The notes beneath the pieces are model-generated. The model did not search any database. It worked only from the letters and a program-made list of their open reading frames with translations, and was not told the origin of the DNA. The position numbers were made by a program, and so were the translations under genes. Shown piece by piece: positions 49,480 through 62,302 of a DNA stretch of 64,000 nt. Every line of letters starts with the position of its first letter. Position 1 is the first letter of the stretch. Source of the DNA: Zingiber officinale (lineage: Eukaryota; Streptophyta; Magnoliopsida; Zingiberales; Zingiberaceae). The stretch spans positions 1-64,000 of the forward strand of contig NW_024589868.1 of the NCBI RefSeq assembly GCF_018446385.1, read 5' to 3'.

Positions 49480-51435
49480 AATCGCTGATAACTAATCACT
49501 TTACCTCTTTTTATTTTTTCACTCATATACATACAACATTTAATTAATCTCTTCTTTTTCATTTCTCATAATTCTCTTCTGCTCTTCTCTTCTCCCCTAC
49601 AACATTTGTTTATTTTTAATTTTAAAACTTTTAAAAAATTTAATATATATATATATATATAAGAAAATTAATAAAACATCATTTTTTTAATATCTTATAT
49701 TTTTAATATATAATTATAAAAGAATAATAAAATAAATTAATAAGTTTGATTTTATTAATAAAAATAACAAAATAAAATAAAAATTACTTTGATAATGATT
49801 TTTAAAAATCAACACCACAACTTAAATCCCAACATAGTTATGGTGTTGGTTTTCGAAGATCAACACCTCAATGTCATGAAAATTTTAAATCATTTTGAGC
49901 ATTATTGGGAGTCTTAAGATAATAAACGATGACTTATTTGGACTCAGGATCACTTAATAAACATATAAGAGTTGGAATGAGTCTAATCAGAATTTTCTAG
50001 GTACATCAATGAATTTTGACCAAACTTCATTGATACACGTAGAGGACTCGGATTTCTAAATACTTAAAATGAGATGAAAGAGGTGAGTATGTAGAAGGGA
50101 GATATGATGAGAAATCATGGTCCTGAGGCTCCTACACGAAGTTATAGATCTATGCTAATTGGCATAAAGTCTAAAACTTTCTAAATCGTTTGAGCAATGG
50201 AAAATCTTTTACGATGATAACGGAGGGCACTTTTTGACTCTAGGAAACTGCAAAAACCTGTAGGAGTACAAAATGAGTCCGATCAAAGCTCTCTAAATTC
50301 ATTAATGAGTTTTGACCGAAATACATTGATGGAGCTAAATGACTTGGATTTTTGAAAATTTACAATGAGATTGAAGTGTGGAGTGTGTAGAAGGTATATA
50401 TGGTGTCTAATCCTAGTCCTAATACATGTAGGTGAAGTTATGATCACGTGCTAATTAGTACAGACTTTGGTGGCGATTTCTAAAGACCAACACCATAGTA
50501 TTGGTCAAAACCAACACTATGGTGTTGGTTTTTGAAAATCAATATCACTATAGTGTTAGTCTTCATAAACCAACACTACTATGGTGCTGGTCATCGGAAA
50601 TCAACATCATAGTCTGTGATAGTTGACACGTAATCATAACTTTGCCTAAGTGTATTAGGATCAAGATTAGATATCATATGTACCTTTTACACACTCCACA
50701 CTTCCATCTCATTATAAAATTTCAGAAATATAAGTCATCTAGATCCATCAACGGGTTCAATCAAAATCCAATAATGAACTTAGAGAGCTCTGATCGGATT
50801 CATTACAACTCCTATAGGTTTCTATAGTTCCTTAGAGTTCAAGGGTATCTTTAGTTATCATCGTAAAAGATTTTCAATATTACTTAGAAGATTTAGAAAG
50901 TTTCAGCTTTGTATCAATTGACACAAACCTATAACTTAGAAGACTCATAACCAAGATTTTTTACCATATCTATCTTTTACACACTCAATATTTCCTCAAA
51001 ATGATTTGAAACTGTCATAACACTATGGTGCTAGTCTTAAAAAATCAGTACCACAGTAATGTTGATATTTAACCTATGGTACTGGTTTATGAAGACTAAT
51101 ACCAAAGTAATTTTTATTTTATTATTTTATTATTTTTATTAATAAAATTAGCTTTATTAATTTTATTTTATTATTCTTTTATAATTAGATATTAAAAAAT
51201 AGAAAAACATTTTAATGTTTTATTATTTTTATTCTTTATTTTTATTAACGTTTTAAAATTAAAATTAAAAATAAATAAAATTATAGTGTTTAAATTAATT
51301 TTAGTGGAAAGAAGTGAGGAAAATTAGGAGAGAGAAAATAGAAGAGATTAAGTTAAATGTTGTATAAAAATGAGAGAGGAAAGAGATTAGCTGAAGAGTT
51401 AAAAAATGGATTAGTTGAAGAGTAAAAGGATAACT
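49480..51435. repeat. ~1.9-kb foldback (inverted-repeat) element
   Basis: The right half mirrors the left. Examples: TTTTACGATGATAACGG (about 50208) with GTTATCATCGTAAAAG (about 50857); GAAGTGTGGAGTGTGTAGAAGG with CCTTTTACACACTCCACACTTCC (in two parts); AACACTATGGTGTTGGT motifs near the centre. The outer parts pair as CTCTTCTTTTTC-like against GAGAGAGAAAATAGAAGAG. The left arm also holds two tandem units of 270-300 bp. No protein is encoded. Such structures can be sources of hairpin-derived small RNAs. Confidence 0.7.
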
Positions 51436-51476
51436 ATTATAATTGTATAATAGTTATAATGATACGGCTACTTTTA

Positions 51477-51520
<44 letters not shown>

Positions 51521-52941
51521 GATGAGTGTACTTTTAATAATAAATCAAAATAGAACGATCTTTCATGATTCGTTAAAAAAAGTATCTTTTTAATTTTTAT
51601 CCTACTTATATTCATTTGTTCAGCTATTTAAGTTGGTGGCAAAAAAAAGTTATACACAGACCTCGAATGCCCAACCGATTCACCTGTCTAAGTTGAAAAG
51701 ATAGATAGATATGACTCCAATTTAATTTTTATTTTTCGCTCCTATGGACATTTATAAAAATAATTAATTCATTATTAAAAATCATCATCTAAATCATCAA
51801 CACAGCTACACGCAACCATTTCTACAAACGGTCATGATCCGCAATCTCTTCTCTCGAAATGATTTATTGATTAATATATAAAATATTATCATAAGATCTA
51901 AAGTTCGAATTTTGATAAAGTTGAAGTAAGTATCTTCTTTATGTACTAATCATTATTTTAAAGACTAGTAGCTACCGTGATTTACCTCCTGGATGTTGAC
52001 TCTGAACAGATTGATGGAAGTACTGGGGGTGAACGTATTCTCCTTTTATCATTATGATTCAGAGTATCCCATATGATTGACACCATGGTCATCAGGAGAG
52101 GTAAATTCGAGGAGGTCATTAGGATATCTCTGATCTAAAATTTTTTGAGAGGTTTATAAAATTTAATAAAAAATTTTGAACCATCTGGTGAAATTTGAGA
52201 CTTATTGAATAATATTATATAACACTATTTTATCACTATTGTAATTTATAATTAATGATAAAATATGTTATATTGTAATTTATAATCTAGGAAGATAAAT
52301 GATTTGTAATGTAGGATTTATATACAAATTGTAAAAGGATTTTTTTTTTATCGTAGATAGAATAATAGATTTTTTATTTTTATGTGACATTAATATGACA
52401 CATTGGGATAAAAAAATCTGGTTTAACCTTAGAAATTCATTAATTACAATTAACTAATATATTAAAAAGTCCATATAAATTACAAAGTTCCTATTTTATT
52501 GCTGCTTTTTCTTAATTTTAGCAAACTCTTTCATTAAATACGATTGGATTATCATTTCAGTGAGTAACACTTTGATTACATTATTTTCACGTTTTTGCCA
52601 AACTAAGACAGCATACCACTCTATACTGGAGCCCTTGCTGGCGAAAGAATTTGAATGAACAAAAAACAGAAATGAATTAAAATCCACAAAACTTGCTGGC
52701 GAAATTTTACAACAATAAGATTTAACTACAGAAATTGAACTTGAATAAACAAACAAATTACAGAATACTTATCTACAAAATGGTAGCATTGTAGCTTTTC
52801 CACCAAAGTTCATATAGGTCTAGTATTGCTGAGACTTATTTTGAAATTAAGATGAAAAAAAAAAAAAACCTTAGACATCATATACATCGTGGCTCTGTGC
52901 CTGAACTGGTGGTATAAACTAAACTAATCTTCCAACCATGC
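51436..52941. other. AT-rich intergenic DNA with a TA microsatellite
   Basis: A TA dinucleotide run lies at about 51481-51516. The rest has no recognised gene. The last few hundred bases are likely the 3' UTR of the minus-strand methyltransferase gene. Confidence 0.5.
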
Positions 52942-55900
52942 TCACTTGAAAAAGAATTTCCAGATATCCCTATCAGTGACCTCGGTAACGATATGGATGC
53001 CGAAAATGCCTTCCTCATCCACCAAGGCTCTTAACTGCCGCACAACACCACTGGAACCTATGAAGTTTTTCTTCACAGCCAAATACAAGACTCCATACGG
53101 TGGCCGTAAGCACTGTAGAAAACCAAGCAGAATTTGGTTCATCAGTTATGGAGCATGAATTAATGAAACACAAATAATTCAAATCGCTCATTTCATGTTA
53201 GACACAATAAAACATCAAGTCATAAAAGGCTATGATAAGGAGGAAATTTTGCTGAATCCTTGTAGGAGCAGAAATCAGTGATTCATATTGTTATCGTAAC
53301 TAAGAAAGATGCAAGCCCCTGTTAGTACGAAGTAAACAAACTAAAATTCTGGCCTATCAACTAATAAAAAGTTGTGATGAATCATGGTTCTTCATATTCA
53401 CTATGCCTCATTTTATATTATAGTATAAGCAAAGCAGCCCACAATTCAGATCATCGGATATCAAGTCGATCATCACCAGAGAGGACTTGTTTTCTCAATA
53501 ACATCCTCGATGTTCTTAACTCTACTAGATCAAGATGTGATAGAAGGAAGCTTCAGAAAATGCTCTTAGATTCACCAGAGAGGACTTGTTTACCAGTTTT
53601 TTCTATCACATTGGGCAGTTTGTGGGTCTGATGATCTAAAGACATTTCCATAACTAATTATAATGATAGAGAATTATCCTACACACCTTTGTTATAAGTG
53701 TATATAGTTTCCTCAAGGAATTTACTGATTGAGGAATCTCAGTGATTAAAATGACATCATAGCCAGCGTCTCCTGGGTGTGTCTCACTTCCTCTTTCCCA
53801 GGCCCGGCTTCCAGAAAGCTTTCTTGATCGTCTTGAATCAGCTTCATGAGCAAGCACACTGTCATCTTGACTGCTACATGCCTCCATAAAGTCATCCTCA
53901 GAGAAGCTAAGGCTAGCCCCCTGTGACAAGTCAAGACCTTCCACTCTCACCACTGATAAGACTGTATGGAGCTCCTCCCAATCCCCAGCATAGAAATGAA
54001 CATCAGAAGTTAACTGCTGTCGTGATGGAGTGAGAGGGCTCTCTGGTTGGCGACTCTGCTTGTCCCTAGCCTGCTCAATATTTGCAAGGACATTTGGTAT
54101 GGTTGCACATCTTATAGTTTCTGCACTCAGATCATGAAAATGAACTGTAGAAGCACCCTGCAACATGTTTGAATGAAAAATTAGGCTTCTAGAATGTTTT
54201 GGAAGGCTTGATTTACATTGGACCATTATAATTTACAGTCAAACACAAAACATGTATTACATAAGCCATAGTTCAGCATCTAAACCATTAAACGAGAGCT
54301 CTAACTCATGAAAGATAAATGAATACCTTAAGGCAGGCGAAAGTCCCAGCTAAACCATAACCGCAACCAAGCTGCAGCAATATCAACAATAATCAGGAAA
54401 GCAGAAGAGAGAAAAATTTAGGAAAAAATGCTGCATCTGCAAGAAAAAATAACATGGCAAATACTAAAGCCTTCTATTCAGGAGACAAATCAATAAATCA
54501 CAACTTCTGATAGCAAGTGACTTTGTAGCAAATATTGACTAATAAATCACAGCTTCTGATACCACCAATTTGAATTTTTTGTTAGATCTCTGTCAATGTT
54601 AATTAACAAAAGCATTGATTATATGATCAGAGAATTAGAGGCTTCAAAATATGCTCCTTGACGACCAGGAGTGTGAAGCCCCAAATGGAACAAGGCTACT
54701 GTATCAAAGTAATTCATACAATAAATTGAATGCACTACATATAAGTTTTGCTACTACATGAAAGCGATCCTCTGCAAAACCAATGTAAAGAAGTGGTATT
54801 ATCTTGCCTAGAAACTAACTGGAGCAGCTTAGGAGAACAATTAAGGTTTATGCTAAAATTAAGGAGAACAAATGAAGCAGCATGCAACTGTTATTAGCAT
54901 TAGCATGACAACAGGATGAGATGAAAAGCGATGGCATAAATACTTAGCATTTGTATAATAAGAGAATTGTGAATTGTGATCAAACATATAACTGCCAATT
55001 CACACAAGAAGAAAAAACTAAGAATTTTGCAAGTTCAGAGAAGGCAAAACATTCCAAAAGGGTAATCCATTCAAAAAATAATCATGCAAAAACTCATGGT
55101 TGTTCATAGGAAAAGAATGAGTAAATTTACCAACGTCTAGATGGTTACACCAAATTCTCTCACCCAGATTATGAAACTAGTTCACTATGATCACAAGAAA
55201 AGAGGAAAATTATTGCAAAGCTTCATCAATATAAATGTCAGTAATTGGTCCTAAGAGAAAAAAACCACAGAAGACAGTACTTGAAAATTCAAAATTGGAT
55301 CATAGGCGTAATATCACATTCATGCATAAGGAATATAACAACAATGAAATCCACAAAATGGGAATCATAAATGGATGAAGTTCTTTCAAATAAAGTGATG
55401 AAGGCAAATTGAAGAATTCTATAAAGAACTTTGGTACATCTTGAAGCAAAATTTCCAAATTAATCAACTTCCTTTACAATAGGAGACACCACAAAATAGT
55501 GTGCAACCAAGCATCTAAGTATACTATAGAAAAGAGAATGAATAAAAATAATAATAGCTTATCAATTGAAACAAACAGGAAAGGACTTGTAAATGTAGGC
55601 ACCTCTAGAATCCTTTTGCCTCTGAAACTTAGGAGCCCATCACGAATCTCTAGTTTAAGAATACTTAAGAGATCTGTTGAACTCTCCCAGCATTTAAGAG
55701 ATCCTGCAATTCAAAAACGGTGAACATATATATAAATATTTTCTTTTCTGTGAGACAAATTATGCAAAACACCACCTAACTATTACACTCACCATCAGAT
55801 TTGGATGATGACGTCTCCAAACTTGAAAATCCAATCATATCTGTTACACTGATTCTTCCCTGGTTAAAAAGTTAAAATAACAAATAAGTTGGATAAAGAA

Positions 55901-56424
55901 GAATATAGCATGTAGTGTGTGAAGCATGATGGTAGAATATGTTTATCAGACTTCCCTACAGCTGGAGTGCATACCTTGAAAAGTTTGAGCCCTTGCAGAT
56001 CAACATTTTCCCCAGCATATTTGTATGGATGTGCATTCTGTCACATATCCATAGGAGAAATGAGAACTTGTCTATAAATTCTAAACATGAATGTGTTGAT
56101 CGGAAAGACTTAAATATAGCAGATTAAATCAAAATGTCAAATACAGAAGCCCTTCATGCACAGCAGCAACACAATGGCAAATTACATGCCTCAAAAACAT
56201 GGTAAATCACTCTAAATTTTACGAGTTAAAACAATCACTGAACACTAAAATAGATATACAAAGGCCAACAAGTTGGAAATAAGTACCTTAGAAGGAATAA
56301 CTTCAACAGCAGGAGAAGGAAGGTGTAAATCCCTCTCAGAGACAGCAGGAACACCAGTCTGGCTAACCTTGTCATGCGGCATCAACGCCGGCAAGCATTG
56401 CGCAAGGAGAGACGGTGCCCTCAT
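52942..56424 (-). CDS. HPM1: Histidine protein methyltransferase 1 homologue (METTL18/HPM1 type)
   Basis: Seven exons on the minus strand: 56287-56424, 55975-56037, 55793-55859, 55603-55703, 54327-54371, 53687-54157 and 52942-53112, all phase-consistent, giving about 351 residues. The sequence holds KYAGENVDLQGLKLFKGRIS, in two exons, and then CWESSTDLLSILKLEIRDG. The SAM-binding motif I is ILELGCGYGLAGTFACLKGA across three exons, followed by TVHFHDLSAETIRC. A later block is YDVILITEIPQSVNSLRKLY and the C-terminus ends VTDRDIWKFFFK. Members are SAM-dependent enzymes that methylate histidine in ribosomal protein uL3 (yeast and human). In plants the substrate is inferred. A serine-rich, acidic insertion (roughly residues 165-245) precedes the later core strands. 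Confidence 0.9.
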
Positions 56425-57171
56425 CGTATTATATTTTGAAATTTAGAAAGCGAACTGCCATTGCCAAAAAGAGACGCCAAAATTAGATCAAAGTACAACC
56501 AGAAAGCCCTATTCATGGACCTTCAATCAAGAAGAAAAGCTCAAGAAACCTTCCAAGTTTTCCCACATAAACGAAAGCAACCAAATCTTTAACACAAAAT
56601 ATCTCGTTTTTCCAGCACAAAGATGAGATCTTTGAAACAATCAGCAAACCTAAACGGAACGAAACCAAAGAGGAACAAAAACGCTACCTAGATCAGAAGA
56701 ATACGGCAGATAGGGAATCGGGGCGGAGATCCGATCTCCTCGTGGCAGTCAATTAAAGCCGCGAACGCCAAGGTCAGCGGCAACTTCAACGAAGAATCCG
56801 AAACCCTACTCGATTCGCTCCACCAAATCGCTCTGTAACTGTTGAAAGTCAAAATAACACATCTTATAATATCGATCGATGATATTGATTGATTGGTACA
56901 CACTGGTCGGTGAGAAAATGAGAAAGAGGGTATCATGTGGTAGGGATTCTCTGGTCCCGAATCCCTAGATCAGTCCTCATCTTTTGCTCATTCATTAGTT
57001 GGATGGGTTAGATCCCACTTGTTTAACAGTGAAGTCCAGTCCACCCACCCCTCGTATCATGATGGCAAAAGTTGAATAACATGGAGGAAGTAAATCATGA
57101 ATGACTATAGTTTTTGGAATAATGACTAGTCATCATGGACGGCTACTAATCTTTTGAATAGTGACTAGCCC
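56425..57171. other. Upstream region of the methyltransferase gene
   Basis: It probably contains the 5' UTR and promoter of the minus-strand gene, possibly with a leader intron (56460-56690). No other gene is seen. It ends at the 9-bp target duplication of the Mutator-like element. Confidence 0.45.
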
Positions 57172-57180
57172 ATAAGGGAG

Positions 57181-58410
57181 GAGCGCAGATCCTCTGGACC
57201 CATTCTTCCCTGGTCCCTCCCTGGACCACGAAATCCATATAAATGGATGAATCATGTGTAGCTCATGTGCAGATCCCACGCAAAAACGCAAAAACGCTGA
57301 AATGCAGAAAGCGCAAAAACACAGACGTGACGGAGCCCTAACCTCACCTCTCGCGATCCGACACCTCCGCCGGCGGTGTGTTGCCATCCTCTCGCGCTCA
57401 GAAACGCTCCTCCTGTGATCTCCCTGAGCAAAACCTAGCCGGTGACACCTCTGCCAGCTACGACCCAATGCTCGCACCACGCAGACTTGCTCCTCCGAGC
57501 CAGTTCTCCTACTCCTCCTCCGCAGAAAACGCATCAGGCGACGACCCAATTCTCCTACTCCTCCACAGATCTGCCTCCTCCGAGCCCGAGCCCTGTCTCA
57601 AGATCCTCAACCTCTGCCGCCGTTAGGGCTAAATTGCGGTACTATTTCACCCTAATCTCATCCTCAGATTTGGTTGCCTATAGTTTCAGATTGCCATTCT
57701 AGCTTATTGTCTTCTTCTTCAAGGTTAATTAAAATGCAAATTTTGGTACTTCTGTCCCGTTAGCTACACGTTTAAATCTGCGTTTAAATCTGTTGAACTA
57801 TCAAGTATCGGTTGAATTGCTTGATGAATGTTGTCCATTTATGCTTGTTTGTAAACTCAAGTCACATGCAATTAGGTTATCAATTTTTGGGATTCTTCCA
57901 ATCTTTCTTTGGTTTGTACAACCTATAGTTTCAGAGTGAAGTTCTAGCTGCTTGTCTTTGATGTCATCTTATAGAAAAGAAATGCAAGGTTCTCTACCAC
58001 ATTTGATGTCTATTTCAGCTAAGAAGTTTTGGTCGTAAAACCTCACTGTAAAAGTTTACCTGATGCTCTTTTTTAGCTGAAATAGATTGATACCTCATAT
58101 CATCCAGCCTTATCTTAGTGGATGGAATCTCACTGTATCCACCGTCAAATATTAACTCCTTCCACTGTTTGGTCTTTATGCTTTTTTGATTAATTTCCTT
58201 TATAGGGAAAATTAATCATGTTAGATGCTGAAACATGTTAGATGTTTGTTTTGTCGCTGTTTTTTAGAAAAAAATTTAGTTAAAAATTGGTGTTTTTAGA
58301 TCCTTCTTTTGTCACTGTTTTTTAGTCCTAAAAAATAATTTTAAAAAAATTACTTTTTTTTTTACAGGATCAAAGTAATTATCATGGATGGTGAATCTAC
58401 GAGTTGTCCT
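57181..58410 (+). repeat. Left terminal inverted repeat of the Pack-MULE
   Basis: Runs from GAGCGCAGATCC to the GGATGGTGAATCTACGAG block. Most of its length aligns with the reverse complement of 59725-60969, including CTCACCTCTCGCGATCCGAC, GTGATCTCCCTGAGCAAAAC and TTAATTTCCTTTATAGGGAA. Open frames here (57133-57549 and 57378-57626) are also found mirrored in the right arm and are not convincing genes. Confidence 0.9.
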
Positions 58411-59410
58411 CGTTTGAGCATCCCCCTTTTGGCAGTTGAACTCTTACATAACTTTCTAAATTGTTGCATCCCTCTTTTGGCAATGGAGATGCGTTTACTT
58501 TTTGTTGGAAAAATATTGTTAGCTATATTTGATGATTCCTGATGTATCATGGTTTGATGATTTCTGATGTATCCTGGTTTGATGTATATATATATTGTTT
58601 GAAGAATGTAATGGACTATTCGGAGTAAGAAATATTGCACAAGAATTGGTAGTATAAGTTTTGTGTTTTCAGTATGTGCATAAATCTTCTATAGAAATTG
58701 GATATAATAGTTGTTCTTGTAGATTAAATGTTCTATGAGTGTAACGTAAAGATAGAAAAAAAATTCTTTATTTGACGAATGTTTCCTATTTTATTAATTC
58801 CATTGTTAGTTTTTTAAATACACTAACATAAATTTGCAAGAAATGACATGAAAGTGCAAGATACAAGTGAGAAAGTTTATCTTAATTGTGGCAAAACACT
58901 TACGTTTAAAAATTCCTTTATGGTTAGAGCACGTTAGGATGTATTCTATCAAATAATCTCTCTCAAGTGACAGCTCTAGAGGGTAAGGACAGGTTCAAAT
59001 GGAATAGCTTGGCTTGTAGCTCCTCTTGTTTAGTGTAGTTGTATGTGGGAAGGGTCGTTTCTGGAATGTTAAGATGATCCAATCTGAACACGAAATATCT
59101 CATCTTTATGGATTGTTGCAAATTAGACCCAGCATAGATTTTTAAGATGATCCAATCTGAACTGTAAAGGATTACAAATCTTGCGTCATGATAATTCTCT
59201 ATGCTCTATCTTGTCACCATTCAATCCTTTCCATCTTTATACAATGATGTTTTGTTTGATATTTTTTTTTACCGTGCATAGATTTTTAAGATGATATAGT
59301 TCAACATATTGCTCTACAATTGTCCAATAAAAGCTATTGAGAACCTTTGCTGAAAACAACTAAAATATATTATGTCAAGAAACAAACAAACAAACAACTC
59401 AAAAACATAC

Positions 59411-59530
59411 CTCAGTCATCTCAGGCATAATAGGCTTCCTACCCAACAATTCTGTTAAAATAGAACCGGCACTCCACAGGTAAATTCCCACACTGTAGTC
59501 TGTGGCTCCCAAGAGCAACTCTGGGACTCC
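59411..59530 (-). pseudogene. Captured exon of a CDK-like (CDKC/At1g54610-type) kinase
   Basis: Read on the minus strand, the 40 codons encode GVPELLLGATDYSVGIYLWS and then AGSILTELLGRKPIMPEMTE. This matches kinase subdomains VIII-IX of the plant CDKC-like family (typically PPELLLG.TDYGVG.DLWSAGCILAELL.GKPIMPGRTE). The fragment stops exactly at a GTATGT donor-like site where the parental exon is expected to end, so it was copied with its exon border. The conserved Asp of DLWSAG is Tyr here and the Cys of AGCI is Ser. With no catalytic loop or ATP site, it cannot be a working kinase. Confidence 0.88.
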
Positions 59531-59724
59531 AAGTTAACAAATGCATAACAAACCACTATAAAAAGTATAACAGAACTAGTTCACTTTGTATAACAAAACA
59601 AGTTACATCACTTAGAATTACATCAAAATGTCAAGTTACATTACAAAATAAGTTACATCAACCACATCCTCATCATCATAATCAGGTACATACAACTATC
59701 TTCATTTCCTTCAAAATTTAAACG

Positions 59725-60969
59725 ACGACAACTCGTAGATTCACCATCCATGATAATTACTTTGATCTTGAAAAAAACAATTTTTTTTAAAATTATTTTT
59801 TAGGACTAAAAAAACATTGACAAAAGAAGGATCTAAAAACACCAATTTTTAACTAAAATTTTCTCTAAAAAACAGCGACAAAACAAACATCTAACATTTT
59901 TCAGCATCTAACATGATTAATTTTCCCTATAAAGGAAATTAATCAAAAAAAGCATAAAGACCAAACAGTGGAAGGAGTTAATATTTGACGGTGGATACAG
60001 TGAGATTCCATCCACTAAGATAAGGTTGGATGATATGAGGTATCAATCTATTTCAGCTAAAAAAGAGCATCAGATAAACTTTTACAGTGAGGTTTTACGA
60101 CCAAAGCTTCTTAGCTGAAATAGACATCAAATGTGGTAGAGAAACTTGCATTTCTTTTCTATAAGATGACATCAAAGATGCTTAGACTTTCATCAAGCAA
60201 AGACAAGTAGCTAGAACTTCACTCTGAAACTATAGGTTGTACAAACCAAAGAAAGATGGGAAGAATCCCAAAAATTGATAACCCAATTGCATGTGACTTG
60301 AGTTTACAAACAAGCGTAAATGAACAACATTCATCAAGCAATTCAACCAATAGTTGATAGTTCAACAGATTTAAACGTATAGCTAATGGGGCAGAAGTAC
60401 CAAAATTTGCATTTTAGTTAACCTTGAAGAAGAAGACAATAAGCTAGAATGGCAATCTGAAACTATATGCAACCAAATCTGAGGATGAGATTAGGGTGAA
60501 ATAGTACCGTAATTTAGCCCTAACGGCGGCAGAGGTTGAGGATCTTGAGATAGGGCGAGGGCTCGGAGGAGGCAGATCTGCGGAGGAGGAGTAGGAGAAC
60601 TGGGTCGTTGCCTGATGCGTTTTCTGCGGAGGAGGAGTAGGAGAACTGGCTCGGAGGAGGCAGGTCTGCATGGTGCGAGCACTGGGTCGTAGCTGGCAGA
60701 GGTGTCGCCGACTAGGTTTTGCTCAGGGAGATCACAGGAGGAGCATTTCTGAGCGCGAGAGGATGACAACGCACCGCCGGCGGAGGTGTCGGATCGCGAG
60801 AGGTGAGGTTAGGGCTCCGTCACATCTGTGTTTCTACGCTTTTTGTATTTCAACGTTTTTGCGTTTCTACGTGGGATCTGCACGTGAGCTACACGTGATT
60901 CATCCATTTATATGGATTTCGTGGTCCAGGGAGGGACCAGGGAAGAACGGGTCCAGAGGATCTGCGCTC
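59725..60969 (-). repeat. Right terminal inverted repeat of the Pack-MULE
   Basis: Reverse-complement partner of 57181-58410. It ends GATCTGCGCTC directly against the 9-bp duplication. The outermost ~350 bp (60620-60969) are GC-rich and almost identical to the left arm. Confidence 0.9.
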
Positions 60970-60978
60970 ATAAGGGAG

Positions 60979-62302
60979 ACATTTACCTCAGCTTTGTCGA
61001 AATTCAAACCTCAAACTTCATGATAGCAACACCTCATGTGCTAGTCACTAGACTATCCCGAGAGGACAAGAAAGAGGGCATCATGATAAGAGAGGATGAG
61101 GAGATCAGAATAAGTAAGTATAATAGAAAAGAATAGAGATTGAAAAGAGAGAAAGTATGATAAAAGAGAAAATGTGATATAGAATAAGGAGAGAGAAAGT
61201 ACGATGAAAAAGAACAATCATAGAAAAAATGTGACGATAAAATGAGAAAATAAAAATATGATGAAAAGGAAGGAGAGAAAAAATGATATGTAAGAAAAAT
61301 TGAATAAATATATTAATATTATTATTATTATTTAGAACATAATTTTTATTCTCATTTCTATCCAAATCAAAAGTGAATGTTGATTTCAACCATCCAAAAT
61401 TTTTCAATTTTATTTTAAAATTTAAATATAAGATTTAGAAATGAATCATCCCAAACACTTAAATTAAACGCCTCTATCTGGACGCACGTGGGAATGGCAA
61501 GCGTGGGAAGCAAGCCAAACCAGAAATCTTTTGCGGGGTGCCACGTTTACTTAGGCCGACAGGAACCGTTTACGTGAACTTGAACGACTCCCACGCGTTG
61601 TCGCCCTCCTTCCTCGAAGGCGATTCATCTCCTGCACGTAATTTAGAAGGAAAAACAAAAGGAATGAGTTTCTTGGAGGGAAAGAAAGGTAAATTCAATT
61701 TGCTTATGCATTTGAATAAAAATTTTCCAGCGAATAGGAAAACGTCAAGTAATAGATAGACTTTTGAACGACACCAAATGCAATTTGCTTTTGTCTTTTC
61801 TTCGAGTAAATTTCCAAGGAGTTAGAAAATTTGTTTGACTATGAGGGGAAAATTCATGCGCAAACTAACAAAATGACTTTTAAATAAATTGTATTGAGTC
61901 TAATCTAGACACGATTAATCATTAATAAAGGTGCTTATTGGCGCCCAAAATTTAACCAGAGAAGTTGAAGCACCAAATTGTCTGAGAGGTGGAGGTAAAC
62001 AAAAGGGAGAGAAGACCTTGCTTCATCGCCCGTAAAGGTTTTCTCTATCACTTGGATATATCAAACACTTGATCTACAATTGAATGCACGGAGCAAAGCA
62101 ACAAAAATAAAATTTTAGACTTAGACTACCAATGAAATGATGAAGAATAGGAAGTGTTGGATTCACTCGAGACTGGATCTAGTGAACTCAAATGCCAAGA
62201 AACAAGCTGCATTGGCTGGGACAGTGCGAGCCATGGCGGGCCCAAAGCCCTCTGCAGAGGCCTTTAATACTAATGCGGTGATGATGAGGAGCTCTATCCT
62301 AT
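60979..62302. other. Intergenic stretch, no gene recognised
   Basis: About 61060-61300 is a purine-rich low-complexity run (GAGAAAGTATGATAAAAGAG-like). A 73-codon plus-strand frame (61538-61759) has no recognised family. The rest is AT-rich. Confidence 0.45.

Larger units (their letters stand above)
57172..60978. mobile_element. Pack-MULE (Mutator-like element) with ~1.2-kb terminal inverted repeats
   Basis: The element 57181-60969 is flanked by exact 9-bp duplications ATAAGGGAG (57172-57180 and 60970-60978). Nine base pairs is the Mutator-superfamily hallmark. The ends GAGCGCAGATCCTCTGGACC are perfect inverted copies. The inverted arms extend from 57181 to about 58410 and from about 59725 to 60969, with only scattered differences. 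The outer part of each arm is GC-rich and the inner part AT-rich. No transposase is present, so it is non-autonomous. The roughly 1.3-kb centre contains a fragment of a host protein kinase gene, so I call it a Pack-MULE. Confidence 0.93.

Noticed and set aside
57133-57549. Arginine-rich minus-strand ORF and its twin at 60670-61023 on the plus strand
   Set aside because: They are mirror images within the Pack-MULE arms, extend past the element boundary, and have a GC-rich shadow composition with no family match.
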